The position numbers were made by a program, and so were the translations under genes. Positions 26,868 to 35,222 of a stretch of DNA of 64,000 nucleotides are shown piece after piece; position 1 is the stretch's first letter, and the number at the start of each line of letters is the position of its first letter. The DNA comes from Rufibacter ruber (lineage in GTDB: Bacteria; Bacteroidota; Bacteroidia; Cytophagales; Hymenobacteraceae). The stretch spans positions 25,924-89,923 of the forward strand of contig NZ_LRMM01000015.1 in the NCBI RefSeq assembly GCF_001647275.1, written 5' to 3'. Below the pieces are notes generated by a model. It saw only the letters and a program-made list of their open reading frames with translations. It made no database searches and was not told where the DNA came from.

Positions 26868-28044
26868 AGTAGGTGAGAATGGTGTTCAGGTCTTTGTCGC
26901 CGCGGCCGGAAAGGTTCAGTACCACCACATCTTCTGGTCCGGCATTGATTTCTTTCAGAGCCGCCAGTGCGTGTGACGATTCAATGGCCGGGATAATGCC
27001 TTCCAGACGGCTCAATTCGCGCAGCGCTTCCATGGCATCAGCGTCTGTGATGGCAATGAATTGGGCTCTGCCCGATTGGGCCAAGTGCGCGTGCAACGGC
27101 CCCACCCCCGGGTAATCCAGCCCCGCCGAAATGGAATAGGGTTCAGTTATCTGTCCGTCTTCGGTTTGCATGAGCAAGGTTTTGCTGCCGTGAATGATAC
27201 CGGTTTTGCCCAGCACCGACGTCGCCGCCGAATGCCCTGAATCTACACCCAAACCAGCGGCTTCTACTGCCACCAACTTCACGCTTTCCTCATCTAAGAA
27301 GTGATAGAACGCTCCGGCCGCATTGCTTCCGCCGCCCACGCAAGCCACCACATAATCAGGCAGTTCCCTTCCCTCTTTCTCCAGCAACTGATTCCTGATT
27401 TCTTCGGAAATAATAGCTTGAAAACGCGCCACCATGTCTGGGTACGGGTGCGGCCCTACCACCGAACCAATGATATAGTGCGTGTCTACGGGGTTGTTAA
27501 TCCAGTCTCTGATGGCCTCATTGGTGGCGTCTTTCAAGGTTTGGCTGCCCGAGGTCACCGGCACCACAGTTGCCCCCAGCAGTTTCATTTTCTCCACGTT
27601 GGGCTTCTGGCGTTCGGTGTCAATCTTGCCCATGTAGACAATGCACTCCAACCCGGCCAAGGCGCAAACGGTGGCGGTGGCCACGCCATGCTGACCGGCT
27701 CCGGTTTCAGCGATGATGCGTTTTTTACCCAGCCGCTTCGCCATGAGAATCTGCCCCACCGTATTGTTGATTTTGTGAGCACCGGTGTGGTTCAGGTCTT
27801 CGCGCTTGAGGTAGATTTTGGTGTTGTACCTTTCAGAAAGACGCTTGGCGTGGTACAGCGGCGTGGGCCTGCCCACATAATCACGCAACAACAAATGCAG
27901 TTCTTCCTGAAACTCGGGCTCCTCTATAATTTGCACGTATTTCTCGCGCAGCTCCTCCACGTTGGGGTACAGCATCTCCGGGATAAATGCCCCGCCAAAT
28001 TGCCCGTAATAGCCCCGCTCGCTTACTCCGTAATTCTTACTCAT
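26842..28044 (-). CDS. trpB: Tryptophan synthase beta chain
   Basis: 400 residues. [31 protein letters not shown] with the PLP-binding Lys, [14 protein letters not shown] with the substrate Glu, [12 protein letters not shown], the PLP-phosphate site, and SGRGDKDL at the C-terminus. It condenses indole and serine to tryptophan. The gene order trpF-trpB-trpA is interrupted upstream by 400 bp of repeats (28045-28445) but all genes point the same way. Confidence 0.97.
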   Translation of the reverse strand: MSKNYGVSERGYYGQFGGAFIPEMLYPNVEELREKYVQIIEEPEFQEELHLLLRDYVGRPTPLYHAKRLSERYNTKIYLKREDLNHTGAHKINNTVGQILMAKRLGKKRIIAETGAGQHGVATATVCALAGLECIVYMGKIDTERQKPNVEKMKLLGATVVPVTSGSQTLKDATNEAIRDWINNPVDTHYIIGSVVGPHPYPDMVARFQAIISEEIRNQLLEKEGRELPDYVVACVGGGSNAAGAFYHFLDEESVKLVAVEAAGLGVDSGHSAATSVLGKTGIIHGSKTLLMQTEDGQITEPYSISAGLDYPGVGPLHAHLAQSGRAQFIAITDADAMEALRELSRLEGIIPAIESSHALAALKEINAGPEDVVVLNLSGRGDKDLNTILTYFEQQDAQQ

Positions 28045-28213
28045 ATTTTTATGTCTTTTTAGACGTTTAATCTTAGTTATTGCCTAGCTATTCTATTCTA
28101 AAACAGCTGGCTACTTATACAGTTTATCAATTTCACTTCACCTACCCATTTTCAATTAGCCCGCAGCTCTTCATTCTGCCTCCCTCTTTGTCCTTCTACC
28201 TTCTTTTCTATCC

Positions 28214-28320
28214 CCATTATGTCATTCTGGAAGAATCTCGGTGGCGAACTGTAGTAGCACTTGCTTTTCTAGTTTGCCAGCAAGATTCTTTCAGAATGGC
28301 AAAGAGAGACAGAATGACAA
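28214..28320. repeat. Long inverted repeat, GTCATCCTGAAAGGATC family, copy 2
   Basis: ATTATGTCATTCTGGAAGAATC and a near-complement GATTCTTTCAGAATGGCAAAG. It matches copy 1 at 25911 in layout, including the GTAGTAGC-like centre. Confidence 0.75.
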
Positions 28321-28378
28321 AAGAGAGAATTCATTAATTGAATTGGTTAGATAACCTCTCAACAGGGGTAACCTACTT

Positions 28379-28417
28379 CCTGTTTTTGACCTGTTTTGGC
28401 TAAAACAGGCCGAAAAC
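28379..28417. repeat. Copy of the CTGTTTT palindrome
   Basis: CCTGTTTTTGACCTGTTTT, GGCT, AAAACAGGCCGAAAACG. Imperfect. Confidence 0.8.
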
Positions 28418-28445
28418 GCACTTCCTTCTTTCGGCTGCGCCGATA

Positions 28446-29081
28446 TTAGTCCCTTAGCTGGGTAAAGAACTCTTTCAGGCGCGTCACATCTTTCAACCCC
28501 GGCGAAACTTCAAACTTGCTGTTCAGGTCAATGCCGTAGAGCTGCGGGTGCCGGAGGGCTTTGATTTCCTCAATATGTTCCAGGTCAATGCCGCCGCTCA
28601 AGAAGAAAGGCACGTCTAAATTGTAGTTCTGCAGCAAGTTCCAGCTGAACCGCGTGCCGTTGCCGCCGGGCGAAGGGCCGCTGGCGTCAAACAGGAAGTA
28701 GTCACAGCAGCCGGCGTATTCCTGCAACTGAATAAAATTAAAGTCGTCGCCCACCCGGAAGGCTTTCATAACGGTGAGCCCGGCGTCTTTAAGTTCGGCG
28801 CAGAACTGCGGCGGTTCATGGCCGTGCAGCTGCACCAGGTCCAGCCCCAAATCGGTGACCTTCTGCAGAATGTTGACCACCAGCTCATCTACAAAAACCC
28901 CCACCTTCTCTACCCCGCTCCCCGCCGACGACGAGAAAACGGCCCATTGGGTGGTGATGAAGCGCGGCGATTTTTCATAAAAGATAAACCCTATGTAATC
29001 TGGCTGAAGCTGAAGCAGTTCTTCAATGTTCTCTGAATACTTCATGCCGCAGACTTTAATCTTCAGGTCGCGAGGGGCCAT
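28446..29081 (-). CDS. trpF: Phosphoribosylanthranilate isomerase
   Basis: 211 residues: KIKVCGMKYSENIEEL with the catalytic Cys, DYIGFIFYEKSPRF, KVGVFVDELVVNIL, LDLVQLHGHEPPQFC, YFLFDASGPSPGGNGTRFSW with the catalytic Asp, and PFFLSGGIDLEHI. It converts N-(5-phosphoribosyl)anthranilate to CdRP in tryptophan synthesis. It starts 40 bp after trpC, with a degenerate palindrome in between (29090-29120). Confidence 0.95.
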   Translation of the reverse strand: MAPRDLKIKVCGMKYSENIEELLQLQPDYIGFIFYEKSPRFITTQWAVFSSSAGSGVEKVGVFVDELVVNILQKVTDLGLDLVQLHGHEPPQFCAELKDAGLTVMKAFRVGDDFNFIQLQEYAGCCDYFLFDASGPSPGGNGTRFSWNLLQNYNLDVPFFLSGGIDLEHIEEIKALRHPQLYGIDLNSKFEVSPGLKDVTRLKEFFTQLRD

Positions 29082-29121
29082 GGTTGCGTTTCTAAGCTGT
29101 TTTTCTGAAATGAGGCCAAAA

Positions 29122-29943
29122 CTAGATGGTAAACGCGGGCGAAGCCGTCCGCAGTTTTTTCAGCTCGTCTATGAAGGCCGCGCAGGCTTTTTCCGGACGG
29201 CTGTTTTTCATGAACGTCTCCCCTATCAAAAAACCTTCAAAGCCGTATTGCCGAAGCTCCATGATGGTTTCTGCGGAGCTGATGCCGCTTTCAGACACTT
29301 TCACAAAGTCATCAGGAATCAAGTCCGCCAGTTCTTTAGATGTCTCCACGCTCAAGGTAAAATCATGCAGGTTGCGGTTGTTCACACCAATCAGGTCTAC
29401 GTGCGACGTCACGGTTCTTTCCAGTTCTTCGCGGTCATGCACTTCCAGCAGCACCTCCAGCCCCAATGAATGCGCAAACTGCCCCAGTTGGGCCACTTCT
29501 TCCTTCGTCAAAATGGCGGCAATCAATAAGATAGCGTCTGCGCCGATGGATTTGGCCTCCAGAATCTGGTATTCGTCTATGACGAAATCTTTGCGCAGAA
29601 TGGGGCAGAAATTGAATTTGCGGGCGGTAGTCAGGTCTTCGCTCTTGCCCCCAAAAAATGCAGAATCTGTAAGTACAGACAACGCCGAGGCCCCGGCCTG
29701 CATGTAGCCAATGGTAGTTCTTTCTACCGGCGCGTAAGCGTTCAGCATTCCTTTGGAAGGCGAGCGGCGTTTGAACTCGGCAATAATGCCGTTGAGGTCA
29801 TCGCGCTGCACGTACTTTCGCAAAGACACTGGCTGCGACGGGAAATACAGGCTGCGCTCCAGCAATTTCACCGGCACAATGGTTTTGCGGTCGGCAACTT
29901 CCTGGCGTTTGTGCGCCACTATTTGGTCAAGAATGGTAGGCAT
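29122..29943 (-). CDS. trpC: Indole-3-glycerol phosphate synthase
   Basis: 273 residues: ILDQIVAHKRQEVADRK, IIAEFKRRSPSKG with the catalytic Glu and Lys, LSVLTDSAFFGG, ILRKDFVIDEYQILEA with the second Lys, VDLIGVNNRNLHDFTL, and SESGISSAETI. Complete TIM barrel. It overlaps trpD by 17 bp. It closes the indole ring of IGP. Confidence 0.96.
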   Translation of the reverse strand: MPTILDQIVAHKRQEVADRKTIVPVKLLERSLYFPSQPVSLRKYVQRDDLNGIIAEFKRRSPSKGMLNAYAPVERTTIGYMQAGASALSVLTDSAFFGGKSEDLTTARKFNFCPILRKDFVIDEYQILEAKSIGADAILLIAAILTKEEVAQLGQFAHSLGLEVLLEVHDREELERTVTSHVDLIGVNNRNLHDFTLSVETSKELADLIPDDFVKVSESGISSAETIMELRQYGFEGFLIGETFMKNSRPEKACAAFIDELKKLRTASPAFTI

Positions 29944-30937
29944 AGGGTTGGGTCACTAAAAGCTGATTAAAAGTATGGAGCGCTTTGCCTGTCTCCAGCG
30001 TGTGCCGGGCTTTCTGAATGGCCTGCGCCACGGTGAGGGTTTCGTCTGAACAGTAAATACCCAGTCCGGCGTTGGCCACCACGGCGTCTTGCTGAGCCTG
30101 GGTGCCGCGGCCTTCCAGCACGTCCATGAAAATGCGGGCCGCATCCTCCACCGTCTCACCCCCGAATAAATCAGAGGCCTGGTACGTAGGGAACCCGAGG
30201 TCTGACGGCTGCAACATCTGTTCGCCCTGCGGCGTCACCATTTTGAAGGCACCGGTGAGGGAAACCTCGTCATAGCCGTCCAGCGAATGCAGCAGCACAA
30301 AGCGTTTGCCCGTCTTCTGATACAGGTACGTGTACAGGCGCATGAGTTCCAGACTGAACACACCCACCAGCTGGAAGTGCGGCTTCGCCGGATTAATCAT
30401 AGGCCCCAACATGTTGAAGAAGGTTTTCACGCCCAATTCTTTCCTGATAGGCGCTACTTCTTTCATGGCCGGGTGGAACAGCGGCGCGTGCATGAAACAG
30501 AGGTTGGTTTTCTCCAACTGTTCGCGCAGTACCTCGCTGTCATTGGTGAAGTTGTAGCCCAAATGCCCCATCACGTTAGACGACCCGCAGATAGACGAAA
30601 CACCCGTATTGCCGTGCTTGGCCACTTTGTACCCCGCGCCCGCCACCACAAAAGAAGACAGCGTGGAGATGTTGAACGTGTCTTTTCCATCGCCGCCGGT
30701 GCCGCAGAGGTCAATCACCTGGTCGGTGCCCAAATCTGGTTGTAAGCAGAGTTCCAGCATGGCTTCCCGAAAGCCTTCCAGCTCGTCAACGGTAATGTTG
30801 CGCATGAGGTACACGGTCATGAAAGCTGCCATTTGGCTGGCATTGGCCTGGCCGCGCGTAATATTGATGAGCACTTCCTTGGCGGTTTGTTTGCATAAGG
30901 TTTTGTGCTCAATCAGTTGTTGCAGAATTTGTTTCAT
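29927..30937 (-). CDS. trpD: Anthranilate phosphoribosyltransferase
   Basis: 336 residues from ATG 30937 (MKQILQQLIEHKTLC). That start forms an ATGA overlap with the trpG stop, which is why it is preferred to the longer frame at 30967. Motifs: DLCGTGGDGKDTFNISTLSSFV (PRPP-binding GTGGD), KHGNTGVSSICGSSNVM, NMLGPMINPAKP. It transfers phosphoribose to anthranilate. Confidence 0.96.
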   Translation of the reverse strand: MKQILQQLIEHKTLCKQTAKEVLINITRGQANASQMAAFMTVYLMRNITVDELEGFREAMLELCLQPDLGTDQVIDLCGTGGDGKDTFNISTLSSFVVAGAGYKVAKHGNTGVSSICGSSNVMGHLGYNFTNDSEVLREQLEKTNLCFMHAPLFHPAMKEVAPIRKELGVKTFFNMLGPMINPAKPHFQLVGVFSLELMRLYTYLYQKTGKRFVLLHSLDGYDEVSLTGAFKMVTPQGEQMLQPSDLGFPTYQASDLFGGETVEDAARIFMDVLEGRGTQAQQDAVVANAGLGIYCSDETLTVAQAIQKARHTLETGKALHTFNQLLVTQPYAYHS

Positions 30938-31557
30938 AGGGTTAGGGAAGCGGCAAACGTGGTCCATTTCGTGATGCGGGTCTGGGGTTTTTCCAGCCAG
31001 TTGCGCATCATCTCTTTGCCGTAATCAGTTAAGATAGATTCTGGGTGGAACTGCACGCCGCACACGTCATACTCGCGGTGACGCAGCGCCAGCACCTCGC
31101 CGTTCTCATCAACGGCGGTCACTCTCAATTCTGAAGGCATGGAATCTGGCACCACCGTCCAGGAATGGTAGCGGGCCACCTGAAACGTTTGCGGCAGTGA
31201 CTGGAACATGGGCTCGTGGTTGTTCACCACTCTTATAGTAGCTGACACGCCGTGGAAGACCTCTTTCATGTTCTCCAGCTCGCCCCCGAAGGCTTCGGCG
31301 ATGGCCTGGTGGCCCAGGCACACGCCCATGATACGTTTGGTAGGCGCGTATTTCTTGATTAAGGCCGGCATGATACCCGCGTCTTCGGGCACGCCTGGCC
31401 CCGGCGACAGCACAATGGCATCATATTTCTCCACGTCTTCCAGGGTGATTTGGTCATTTCTGAAAACGTCTAGTTTATCGGCGTAGCCCAGTTCCCGGAG
31501 CAGTTGCACCAGGTTGTAGGTGAAGGAATCGTAATTGTCCAGAACTAAAATTTTCAT
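30934..31557 (-). CDS. trpG: Anthranilate synthase component II (glutamine amidotransferase)
   Basis: 207 residues: ILVLDNYDSFTYNLVQLLREL, LSPGPGVPEDAG, GVCLGHQAIAEAFGG with the nucleophilic Cys near residue 84, and VQFHPESILTDYG with the catalytic His-Glu pair. It supplies ammonia to TrpE and may also serve PabB if none is elsewhere. It is separated from trpE by 107 bp with a palindrome copy. It is translationally coupled to trpD by ATGA. Confidence 0.95.
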   Translation of the reverse strand: MKILVLDNYDSFTYNLVQLLRELGYADKLDVFRNDQITLEDVEKYDAIVLSPGPGVPEDAGIMPALIKKYAPTKRIMGVCLGHQAIAEAFGGELENMKEVFHGVSATIRVVNNHEPMFQSLPQTFQVARYHSWTVVPDSMPSELRVTAVDENGEVLALRHREYDVCGVQFHPESILTDYGKEMMRNWLEKPQTRITKWTTFAASLTL

Positions 31558-31606
31558 GGTACTCTTGGGTTTAGTCGGGTTTGTCTGTATCGGTTTGGAT
31601 TTTACG

Positions 31607-31644
31607 TTTCTGGCCTGTTTTTCAGAAAACAGCCCGAAAACAGA
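31607..31644. repeat. Copy of the CTGTTTT palindrome between trpE and trpG
   Basis: GTTTCTGGCCTGTTTTTC, loop, GAAAACAGCCCGAAAAC. Imperfect inner pairs. Confidence 0.85.
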
Positions 31645-31664
31645 AATCTTTAATTCATAAGTTA

Positions 31665-33077
31665 CTAAATAGTTGCGGCTTTTTCAAGCGCCTTCCGCAG
31701 GGCGGCCAATTTGTGGTGCACCTCATTCAGCTCGCTGTGAATGTCTGACTTGGCCACCACGCCCGCACCGGCCTGGTAAAACAGCTGGTTCTTCACGCTC
31801 AAAAACGACCGAATCATGATGGCATGGTTGAAGTCGCCGTTAAAGCCCAGATAGCCGATGCAGCCACCGTAGTAGCCGCGGCCCGTGGGCTCCAGCTCGT
31901 CAATGAGCGTGAGCGCGCGGTGCTTGGGCGCCCCAGACAGCGTGCCCGCCGGAAACGTATCTGCCACCATCTGCACCGAGCCGTGCTGGTTGGGCAGCTG
32001 CGCCGTCACTTTAGAAACTAAGTGAATCACGTGGGAGTAATACTGCACTTCCTTGAACACCTCTACCTTCACTTTATCGCCGTGCCGACTTAAATCATTG
32101 CGGGCCAGGTCTACCAGCATCACATGCTCTGCGTTCTCTTTGGGGTCATCATACAACTTCTGGGCCAACTCGGCGTCTGCCTGGTCATTGCCGGTGCGTT
32201 TGAACGTGCCCGCAATGGGGTAAATGGTGGCTTTCTCGTTTTTGATGGTGAGCTGCGCCTCCGGCGATGACCCAAAGATTTTGAAAGTGCCGTAGTCAAA
32301 GTAAAACAGGTACGGCGACGGATTGATGGAGCGCAACGCACGGTACACGTTGAACTCATCGCCCTGAAACTCCTGCGAGAACCTTCTGGAGAGCACAATC
32401 TGGAACACGTTGCCCAGGTGGCAATGCTTCACGCCCTGCTCAATCACCTTCAGGAATTCCTCATCGGTCTGGTTGGTGACTTCCTCGCCCACCGTAGAGA
32501 AATGGAACTGCGGGAAGTTCTTGTTCTGGATTTGGTTTTCCAGCTCGTCCAACCCATCGTTTTGTGGCTGATTTCCCAAAAAGTGCTCAAAAATGAACAG
32601 CTCGTTCTTGAAGTGGTTGATGGCAATCACGTACCTAAACGCCTGGTACAGAATCTCGGGCATATCAGAGTGCGCCGTGGGTTTCTCCTGCAGATTGAGC
32701 TGCTCATAATACTGTACCGCCTCAAACGACATGTACCCGAACAACCCGTTCTGGATAAACCCGAACTGGTCATTGCCTGCCTCAAACTGCTCAGCGTATT
32801 GCTGGAGCAATTTCACCGCCTCGCGCTTGTCCGTCAGTTCTTGCTCTTCTACCGTTCCGTCTGGAAACGTGAGGCGCAGCTGGCTGTCTTTTAACCGGAA
32901 CTCGGCGATGGGTTCGCAACAGATGTAACTGAAGCTGTTTTCCTGGCCGTGGTAGTCAGAGCTTTCCAGCAAGAGGCAGTTGCGGTATTTGTCGCGCAGC
33001 TGCAGGTAAATGCCCACCGGGGTCACGGTGTCGGCGAGGAGGTGGCGGTATTGCGTTTGTAGGTTGAAGGTCTTCAT
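31665..33077 (-). CDS. trpE: Anthranilate synthase component I
   Basis: 470 residues from ATG 33077 (MKTFNLQTQYRHLLADTV); the TTG at 33086 lies in the terminator run-off and is rejected. The chorismate-binding domain has GNVFQIVLSRRFSQEFQGDEF, FKIFGSSPEAQLTI, IAGTFKRTGNDQADAELAQ, EHVMLVDLARNDLSRH, FPAGTLSGAPKHRALTLIDELE and GRGYYGGCIGYLGFNGD. The regulatory element YICCEPIAEF and the LLESSDYHGQENSFSY segment fit the TrpE Trp-binding site more than PabB. It makes anthranilate from chorismate with TrpG. Expression is probably set by the two leader attenuators directly upstream. Confidence 0.95.
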   Translation of the reverse strand: MKTFNLQTQYRHLLADTVTPVGIYLQLRDKYRNCLLLESSDYHGQENSFSYICCEPIAEFRLKDSQLRLTFPDGTVEEQELTDKREAVKLLQQYAEQFEAGNDQFGFIQNGLFGYMSFEAVQYYEQLNLQEKPTAHSDMPEILYQAFRYVIAINHFKNELFIFEHFLGNQPQNDGLDELENQIQNKNFPQFHFSTVGEEVTNQTDEEFLKVIEQGVKHCHLGNVFQIVLSRRFSQEFQGDEFNVYRALRSINPSPYLFYFDYGTFKIFGSSPEAQLTIKNEKATIYPIAGTFKRTGNDQADAELAQKLYDDPKENAEHVMLVDLARNDLSRHGDKVKVEVFKEVQYYSHVIHLVSKVTAQLPNQHGSVQMVADTFPAGTLSGAPKHRALTLIDELEPTGRGYYGGCIGYLGFNGDFNHAIMIRSFLSVKNQLFYQAGAGVVAKSDIHSELNEVHHKLAALRKALEKAATI

Positions 33078-33084
33078 GTGGTTC

Positions 33085-33127
33085 AAATAAAAAAGGCTTG
33101 CCGTTTGGGTAGAACAGCAAGCCTTTT
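33085..33127 (-). terminator. trp attenuator terminator 2
   Basis: Minus strand: AAAAGGCTTGC, loop, GCAAGCCTTTT plus further T. Its left arm includes TGCTTGTTC-like bases: plus-strand GAACAGCA (33112-33119) can instead pair with TGCTGTTC (33160-33167), which overlaps the stop codon of leader peptide 2. That gives a mutually exclusive antiterminator. Confidence 0.85.
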
Positions 33128-33165
33128 GGGTATGGGCACGTTTTCTCTAGGCAACAGCCTGCTGT

Positions 33166-33225
33166 TCACGAATCTTGCGATTGGTGCCACCAACAGAACT
33201 GGTTGAAGATTTGTACCTGTACCAT
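33166..33225 (-). CDS. trpL: trp leader peptide 2
   Basis: ATG 33225 to TGA 33166 encodes MVQVQIFNQFCWWHQSQDS (19 residues). The adjacent TGG codons are at 33192-33187. Ribosome stalling there would leave 33160-33167 free to pair with the left side of terminator 2. Too short for ordinary gene finding; called on position, Trp codons and the downstream terminator. Confidence 0.82.
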   Translation of the reverse strand: MVQVQIFNQFCWWHQSQDS

Positions 33226-33250
33226 GTTTTTTTTGTCTTGATGAAACGGT

Positions 33251-33290
33251 TAAAAACGCCAAAGGCCCGGGGTGAATCCGAGCCTTTGGT
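33251..33290 (-). terminator. trp attenuator terminator 1
   Basis: Minus strand CCAAAGGCTCGG, a short loop, CCGGGCCTTTGG, then CGTTTTTA. It lies between leader peptides 1 and 2, so it would stop transcription before the second attenuator. Confidence 0.85.
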
Positions 33291-33325
33291 TCTAGCAAAT
33301 TACTGCATAGCAAGCGGGTCACCCA

Positions 33326-33379
33326 TCAGATTTGAGGAGTGTGCCACCAAGCGTTATGTGTAAATTGTGCTGTGTTCAT
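33326..33379 (-). CDS. trpL: trp leader peptide 1
   Basis: ATG 33379 to TGA 33326 encodes MNTAQFTHNAWWHTPQI (17 residues) with TGG TGG at 33349-33344. The start codon lies four bases from the -7 box, so the transcript is nearly leaderless or starts a little upstream. The WWH motif is shared with leader peptide 2. Confidence 0.82.
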   Translation of the reverse strand: MNTAQFTHNAWWHTPQI

Positions 33380-33383
33380 GTTG

Positions 33384-33391
33384 CAAATGTA
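33384..33391 (-). promoter_or_regulatory. -7 box of the trp operon promoter
   Basis: TACATTTG on the minus strand fits TAnnTTTG. Confidence 0.65.
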
Positions 33392-33528
33392 ACGGTCGTT
33401 TTAGAATGTGCAAGCGAATGGCAGAAAAAAATATCAAAAATTTAACTAAAGGCAATTTCTTATCAATTCTGTACATTTATGACGTGGTTCAACGGCTCTC
33501 TTTAGCATTTGCAAAGTCAAAATTATAT

Positions 33529-33631
33529 GGCGCAAGCGTCCGCTTGTGCCTACTAACAAGGAGAAATTTGCGTTTACAGCCTCTTTTTCGCGAAACTGCC
33601 CCAAACTGCGGCACAAGCGGACGCTTGCGCC
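33529..33631. repeat. 22-bp perfect inverted repeat (GGCGCAAGCG type)
   Basis: The arms at 33529-33550 and 33610-33631 are exact complements. Each arm is itself nearly self-complementary (GCAAGCG/CGCTTG). A degenerate CTGTTTT palindrome lies between them. Related shorter elements sit beside palindrome copies at 11634, 20535 and 21851. Confidence 0.85.
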
Positions 33632-33660
33632 ATGTTAAACGAGCAACCATTTTTTTACCA

Positions 33661-34605
33661 TTGCACAAAACGCTTTCCTCCAGCTTCTTTATCTGGTGCT
33701 GCCTGTACGGGTGGTTGTGGCTAACTCCTGCCCTGCCCGCTGCCGCGCAGTCAACCTATACTTTAGAAACTGGGGTTGAAGCAGATTCTGCCCGGCAGGC
33801 CTCCAAGAAGGTGCTCCCCATTGCCATCGGCGCAGCCGCCGTCTACACCGGCGGTCTGCTCTGGCTCAATGAAACCTGGTACAAAAATGAGCCCCGCTCC
33901 TCTTTCCACTGGTTCAATGACGCCCGCGAATGGAAACAGATGGACAAGCTTGGCCACTTCTGGGGTGCCTTCCATGAAAGTCGGTTGGGCGTTGACGTGC
34001 TGCGCAGCTTGGGTGTCTCAGAGAAGAAAGCTATCTGGTGGGGCGGTTCACTCGGTTTCCTGCTCCAGACACCCATTGAGTATTTTGACGGCCGCTCGCC
34101 TGCCTACGGTGCCTCAGCGTCTGACATCGCCACCAACGCCGCCGGTTCTTTGGCTGTCATTAGCCAACAACTGGCTTGGGGAGAGCTTCGGCTCACGCCG
34201 AAATTTTCCTTCCACCGTTCCCGCTACGCGGAATTACGCCCTAACGTCTTGGGCAACGGCCTGGCCGAGGAACTGCTCAAAGACTACAATGGGCAAACCT
34301 ACTGGCTCAGCGTAGACGTGGCCAAGTTCCTACCTGCCTCCAGCCAATACCCAAAATGGTTGAATGTAGCTTTAGGTTATGGGGCCGAGGAAATGGTGTA
34401 TCATGATACAGATGCCAATCAAGCCTTAGGATTACAGGCGTACCGGCAGTATTACCTGAGTCTGGATTTGAACTGGCAAGCTATTCCAACCCGGAGCAAG
34501 TTTTTACGCGGCGCGTTTTATGTGCTGAATGCGGTGAAGTTACCCGCCCCGGCGGTGGAATGGAATGGCAGACGTGGGTGGCGCCTGCATGGGTTGTATT
34601 TTTAA
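33661..34605 (+). CDS. DUF2279-family predicted lipoprotein/outer-membrane-associated protein
   Basis: The open frame begins at 33367, but the first 98 codons run through the inverted repeat at 33529-33631 and are not credible. TTG 33661 (LHKTLSSSFFIWCCLYGW) gives a signal peptide ending PALPAAAQ. The DUF2279 core follows: VLPIAIGAAAVYTGGLLWLNETWY, QMDKLGHFWGAFHESRLGVDVLRSLG, GGSLGFLLQTPIEYFDGRSP and GASASDIATNAAGSLAVISQQLAWGE. Function unknown; related to the E. coli lipoprotein YfiM group. The precise start is uncertain because no in-frame ATG is present before the mature region. Confidence 0.75.
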   Translation: MHKTLSSSFFIWCCLYGWLWLTPALPAAAQSTYTLETGVEADSARQASKKVLPIAIGAAAVYTGGLLWLNETWYKNEPRSSFHWFNDAREWKQMDKLGHFWGAFHESRLGVDVLRSLGVSEKKAIWWGGSLGFLLQTPIEYFDGRSPAYGASASDIATNAAGSLAVISQQLAWGELRLTPKFSFHRSRYAELRPNVLGNGLAEELLKDYNGQTYWLSVDVAKFLPASSQYPKWLNVALGYGAEEMVYHDTDANQALGLQAYRQYYLSLDLNWQAIPTRSKFLRGAFYVLNAVKLPAPAVEWNGRRGWRLHGLYF

Positions 34606-34619
34606 CTACGGCTAATGCT

Positions 34620-35205
34620 TGGGGGCCTGCTTTTGCAATGCGTAGTCTGCTGTTCCCTTGTCGGTGGCGCTTGATGCTGTATTTGGTGACTGCCAGTTGC
34701 TGCTGCTGAAATGCTTAATTCGCTGTTCCCCTGGCTTTGGTGTTTGACGCGGTGGTTTAGTAGCTGTGTTGTTTCATCTTTTCTGGTATGCGCTCACGGC
34801 CGCGGGGCCCGTCCTGGCGGTTCGCACTGCTGTTAAAACTAGGCCCTCCGGCCTTGCCGCTGGTGCGGCACCGTATGAACAGAGGCGCTCACCGCCAGGA
34901 CTGGTTTGGGTTCCTTTACTGTAGCTGCTTGTGCTGTTATGTCTGCCTCTGCAAGTAGCTGCTGCTGCCCCGCTAGCCTGAGACGGGCCCGTGATGCGCA
35001 CATTCAAGGATTTGCAAATTGTCAAATTGCCGATTGTTATTGGTTTGGTTCAGACGTTTCGGAAAAAGGTAGAGACCAGGCACCGCCTTGTCTCCCACAC
35101 ATTCCTGATAACTCCCCTCCTCTGAGGGGCAGGGGTGGGTTTAATCCATTTGCCGCTGCAATTGCGCCTGCTCAACAGACCTCGTAGCGTCCGGAGGACC
35201 TGCGA
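34620..35205. repeat. Long G+C-rich dispersed repeat, copy 2, with flanks
   Basis: Non-coding stretch of about 580 bp whose core (34790-35140) repeats 9215-9560 in the same order: CACGGCCGCGGGGCCC, TAAAACTAGGCCCTCC, CTGCTTGTGCTGTTATGTCTG, GTAGAGACCAGGCACC. It ends with CTCCCCTCCTCTGAGGGG plus CAGGGGTGGGTTT, the small element also at 9815 and, in another variant, inside icmF. Confidence 0.75.
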
Positions 35206-35222
35206 GCGTCTGCGCCAATGTT

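Larger units (their letters stand above)
28045..28445. other. Repeat-filled gap inside the trp gene order
   Basis: No credible gene. It contains the second GTCATTCTG-type inverted repeat (28214-28320) and a palindrome copy (28379-28417). The space separates trpF and trpB, which are adjacent or overlapping in related genomes. Confidence 0.7.
33078..33391 (-). promoter_or_regulatory. trp operon leader with two tandem attenuators
   Basis: Reading leftward, the order is: a -7 box TACATTTG (33391-33384), leader peptide 1, terminator 1, leader peptide 2, terminator 2, then the trpE ATG at 33077. Each peptide contains two adjacent Trp codons followed by His, and each terminator is a G+C-rich hairpin with a T-run. 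This is the layout of ribosome-mediated transcription attenuation, present twice in series. Confidence 0.88.

Noticed and set aside
34774..35187. Frames of 83-93 codons after the DUF2279 gene
   Set aside because: They translate the second copy of the long repeat; the same Ala/Arg-rich peptide pieces appear from copy 1.
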